DNA of 21,422 nucleotides, taken from positions 1-21,422 of the forward strand of contig CAICTM010001861.1 of assembly GCA_903772945.1 (NCBI GenBank), in the 5' to 3' direction. The DNA comes from Seminavis robusta (Eukaryota > Bacillariophyta > Bacillariophyceae > Naviculales > Naviculaceae). A program made the translations under genes and the position numbers. Numbering within the stretch: position 1 is the stretch's first letter; each line of letters begins with the position of its first letter. Shown here one piece after another: positions 19,104 through 21,422 of this stretch. Below the pieces are notes generated by a model, which was not told the origin of the DNA, did not search any database, and saw only the letters and a program-made list of their open reading frames with translations.

Positions 19104-19316
19104 ATACACAGATGTGTGGTTACCGTACCGGTGGGCAAAGCGAAAAGAAATTCGCAGGCCGAAGGAAAGGCTCTGGCTGCACTACTACTGCCAGATATTA
19201 TTCTAAAGATTACTTGCTAGCTAGGAAAGTAGTATAGGGGTACACGTTAGCAGCAGAGCACCTGAACAGAATCGAATGATCAATCCAATGATCTTTTGAA
19301 TGGCTTCCTGCATCCA
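19104..19316. other. Short convergent spacer with a CTAGCTAG motif
   Basis: 213 bases between the stop codons of two converging genes; both 3' ends and polyadenylation sites should lie here. TACCGTA is at 19121-19127 and CTAGCTAG at 19217-19224. The sequence around 19255-19300 (GAACAGAATCGAATGAT) resembles AATAGAATCGAATGAATC at about 20885-20902 on the other side of the next gene. Confidence 0.35.
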
Positions 19317-20687
19317 TCAATCCATTGTTTTGACCCCTGCTGATTCCTGTTGTGGTGACGGCTTTTCCAATCCCACTAGTACTACCAGTTTGTCTGGGGC
19401 AATCTGTGGTGATCCCTTGCCAGCTGTTTGTGCCGCTGTGACAAGTCGTACCAATGCTTCATTGACGGGTGTTGGCACATTGGCCTTCTTTCCCAACTGT
19501 ACAATTTCCCCACACAAAAAGTCCACTTCGGTTTCGGTTCGACCCCGTTCCATATCTTGCAACATGGAGCTCTTGGAACTGTCATAGTCCACTTTGGCCA
19601 CAATACGAAAGACTAGCTTGAAGGCCATTTCGGGGAGCACCTTCATTAGTGGCAGTAGTTTGGGTGACAAACCACGGTAGGTCCCAATGGACATTCCCAA
19701 TTTGGAGTACACAGCCAATCCCTCGGAAATGGCAGCAGCCCATACTTTGCGATATCCTGCCTTTTCCATTGTCGCTGGAGTGGAAATGCCCGCCAAGGCA
19801 TTGACGGCATTGAAAAGGTTGATCAAGAGCTTGGAGTTTTGTGCTGGCAATACATCGGCTACTACCGTTGTGGGAATGACAGTGGTTGTCAATGCCGCTG
19901 CCAAAGAATCCATGCGAGCCGCATGAACTTGAACATTATTTTGTTTGGTTGTGGATTGTAGTGGCATGGATTTGGCTGTGGGACGTTGTATTTCCAAACT
20001 GCCATCACTGGTTTTGGAAAACAGGTTGGTTCCACTCTTCCAGCCAGCACTGAAACTGACCATACTGGAGAGCACCATGACATTTTTGTGGTTTTGGAGA
20101 GTCTCTCTAAGAATATCGGCATTGCGAATTCCATTTTGGAAGGACACAATGGTGACATTGGAATCCAGAGGCAAGACCTTGGCCAATCCTTTGGCAATGG
20201 TTTCAGTTGCTGTCGCCTTGCTGGCCACAATAATTACAGAACACTGAAATGTCACCAAATCCTCAAAATTTTCCGTCACAGCCACAAATTTGCTGTTGTC
20301 TTGTAGGAGTGGTATTCGTGTTGTGGCCAAACTGTTACTAATGTGGACGGCAAAGTTCTGAACTATCATTCCTTGTTGGGGCTGCTGTGTCTTGTCGAGC
20401 AATCTCAATTGTCCATTGTTGGTTTCCACAGCAGTCACGAGAGATTTGCGACCTACCAGAACCACTCGTTTCAGATTGGTCATTCGCGACAGAGAGAGAC
20501 CGCAAACGGTGCCAATCGCACCTGCTCCAACGATTCCAATAGATTCAAACGGCATTGGTTTGGAAAGCAGCTTGTGGTTGTGTTGGTGCAGCAAATTCTT
20601 CTTCTTAGAGAGATTAGTATAGCAGCGGGCAAGGACCAATGGAACTGCCGTGAGCAGCAGCAACAGCAAAAAAGGTGGATCCTCCAT
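19317..20687 (-). CDS. Ketopantoate reductase (ApbA/PanE) family protein with an N-terminal membrane segment
   Basis: A single-exon protein of 456 residues, read from the ATG at 20687; the frame is open further upstream only to a GTG. Residues about 5-20 are hydrophobic (FLLLLLLTAVPLVLA), a signal peptide or anchor. The dinucleotide fold starts at about 50 with GIVGAGAIGTVCGLSLSR, a classic GxGxxG. Next come the segment with IIVASKATATETIA, then VTIVSFQNGIRNADILRE, where QNG is a family signature. The C-terminal helical domain shows NSKLLINLFNAVNALAGIST and SMLQDMERGRTETEVDFLCG, then PTPVNEALVRLV, all matching the family. PanE reduces 2-dehydropantoate to pantoate with NADPH on the way to pantothenate and coenzyme A. 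Bacterial enzymes are about 300 residues; the excess is the N-terminal extension and inserts, including one near 240-265. Eukaryotic relatives are not all proven ketopantoate reductases, so the substrate is uncertain. Confidence 0.87.
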   Translation of the reverse strand: MEDPPFLLLLLLTAVPLVLARCYTNLSKKKNLLHQHNHKLLSKPMPFESIGIVGAGAIGTVCGLSLSRMTNLKRVVLVGRKSLVTAVETNNGQLRLLDKTQQPQQGMIVQNFAVHISNSLATTRIPLLQDNSKFVAVTENFEDLVTFQCSVIIVASKATATETIAKGLAKVLPLDSNVTIVSFQNGIRNADILRETLQNHKNVMVLSSMVSFSAGWKSGTNLFSKTSDGSLEIQRPTAKSMPLQSTTKQNNVQVHAARMDSLAAALTTTVIPTTVVADVLPAQNSKLLINLFNAVNALAGISTPATMEKAGYRKVWAAAISEGLAVYSKLGMSIGTYRGLSPKLLPLMKVLPEMAFKLVFRIVAKVDYDSSKSSMLQDMERGRTETEVDFLCGEIVQLGKKANVPTPVNEALVRLVTAAQTAGKGSPQIAPDKLVVLVGLEKPSPQQESAGVKTMD

Positions 20688-21422
20688 GGAAAAGTTACCT
20701 CTCTGCTGCGAAGAGTTGTTTATGAAACAACGAGGATGCTTTAGTTTTTCTGTTGTTGGGGCTTGGTTGCTGGTCACGGTACAGTCGTACCTTGTACCTG
20801 AAACTTGGGACTATTCATATGCCCCCTGGGTCGTCTCCGTTTCCAGTACTAGTTTAACTTGTCTACTAATACAGGATAATGGTGAATAGAATCGAATGAA
20901 TCATGTGGCTTATATTTAGGGTTTAGGTTTTGGCAATTTTGAAGTCAACGTGTGTTAAGTGGAGGGTTGGCTCGCTTCCGCTGGGAGCTTGGCGTCTTCT
21001 TTTTCCTCGCTTCCGTGCTCTTCGCGGAACGTAGGGGTAGTTCGGGAGTACGTTAAGCAATTTCGGCAGGCTTATCTTCTAATGAGCACCTTGTGGAGTG
21101 TCATCATTTTGACTATTCGCAGGTGATAATTTGGTCGACGTGGTTCGTGGTACAGGTGGGACGGGAGATTACGTATTTGGTTGCATTGTAACTGGGAATG
21201 GTTTGCGTATAATATTGGGAGGTCCATTATTGAGGATTTGAAAGTGAGGGCACGGGCCCCACCTCTACTCCACCAGTTCGCCTTCAAGCTCCACACTGGC
21301 CCTTCCCCATGGTTTTGAACTACCCCCCGGCATGAACTTTGAGGCCTTCTTGGGAACTCTTCTGGAAAAGCACCACAGGAGAACGGTGGTAAGTCTCCTA
21401 CAGTAGCTTACCGTATAAATCC
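20688..21422. other. Right-edge region, no complete gene
   Basis: 735 bases. The first 200 should contain the promoter of the ketopantoate-reductase-type gene; they include GGTACAGTCGTACCTTGTACC near 20778-20798, a cluster of GTAC. Around 20967-21030 the decamer CTCGCTTCCG appears twice, with a weak TTCCG/CGGAA hairpin. TACCGTA is at 21409-21415. The last about 120 bases may include an exon, listed separately. The minus-strand ORF 21296-21072 looks like a chance frame. Confidence 0.35.
21248..21390 (+). CDS. Possible partial exon at the right edge
   Basis: In one plus-strand frame, from just after a TGA at 21245 up to GTGGTAAGT near 21390, the translation contains LALPHGFELPPGMNFEAFLG and then TLLEKHHRRTV, which looks protein-like. 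It ends at a good splice donor consensus (GTG|GTAAGT). The only ATG is internal (GMNFEAF), so this would be a start within the stretch or an internal exon of a gene continuing past the window. No family is recognised. Confidence 0.22.

Overview
The window is nuclear DNA of a unicellular photosynthetic stramenopile, most likely a diatom. The evidence is: spliceosomal GT-AG introns of about 50-135 nt; genes packed a few hundred bases apart on both strands; a full set of eukaryotic housekeeping families (Rheb, NHP2, TXNDC9, RIC1, TMEM205); and a thylakoid-lumen protein whose presequence carries the AFAP-type signal-peptide junction typical of diatom plastid import, followed by a twin-arginine lumen-targeting segment. 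I cannot name the species.

Layout. 1-1700: decayed minus-strand remains of a retroelement with RNase H and tyrosine-recombinase sequence, running off the left edge. 1620-2029: seven consecutive short stem-loops. 2190-3641 (+): archaeal-type 3-dehydroquinate synthase (DHQS-II). 4833-3690 (-): TXNDC9-like thioredoxin-fold protein, two exons. 5133-5825 (+): TMEM205-like membrane protein. 6702-7853 (+): membrane-anchored protein equal to the C-terminal HNH-like half of EXD2, without the exonuclease half. 8446-8937 (+): NHP2. 8938-10412: gene-poor, with a broken ORF. 11477-10413 (-): Rheb GTPase, six exons, complete with CaaX box. 17741-12257 (-): a RIC1-like Rab-GEF subunit in at least five exons, with one unresolved frame discontinuity. 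18118-19103 (+): plastid TPM-domain protein, three exons. 20687-19317 (-): ketopantoate-reductase-family protein with an N-terminal membrane segment. 20688-21422: no convincing gene; a possible exon at the right edge.

These genes do not form a pathway or operon. They are a typical compact protist gene string with head-to-head pairs (TXNDC9/TMEM205 and RIC1/TPM, sharing about 300-375 bp promoters) and tail-to-tail pairs (DHQS-II/TXNDC9 only 48 bp apart; TPM/ketopantoate reductase about 210 bp apart). The most notable points are the Rheb with two altered GTPase motifs, the stand-alone EXD2 C-terminal domain, the run of stem-loops beside the dead retroelement, and short palindromic motifs that recur only outside coding exons. 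Exon structures were read by eye from splice signals, frame continuity and family resemblance; no alignment or RNA evidence was available.
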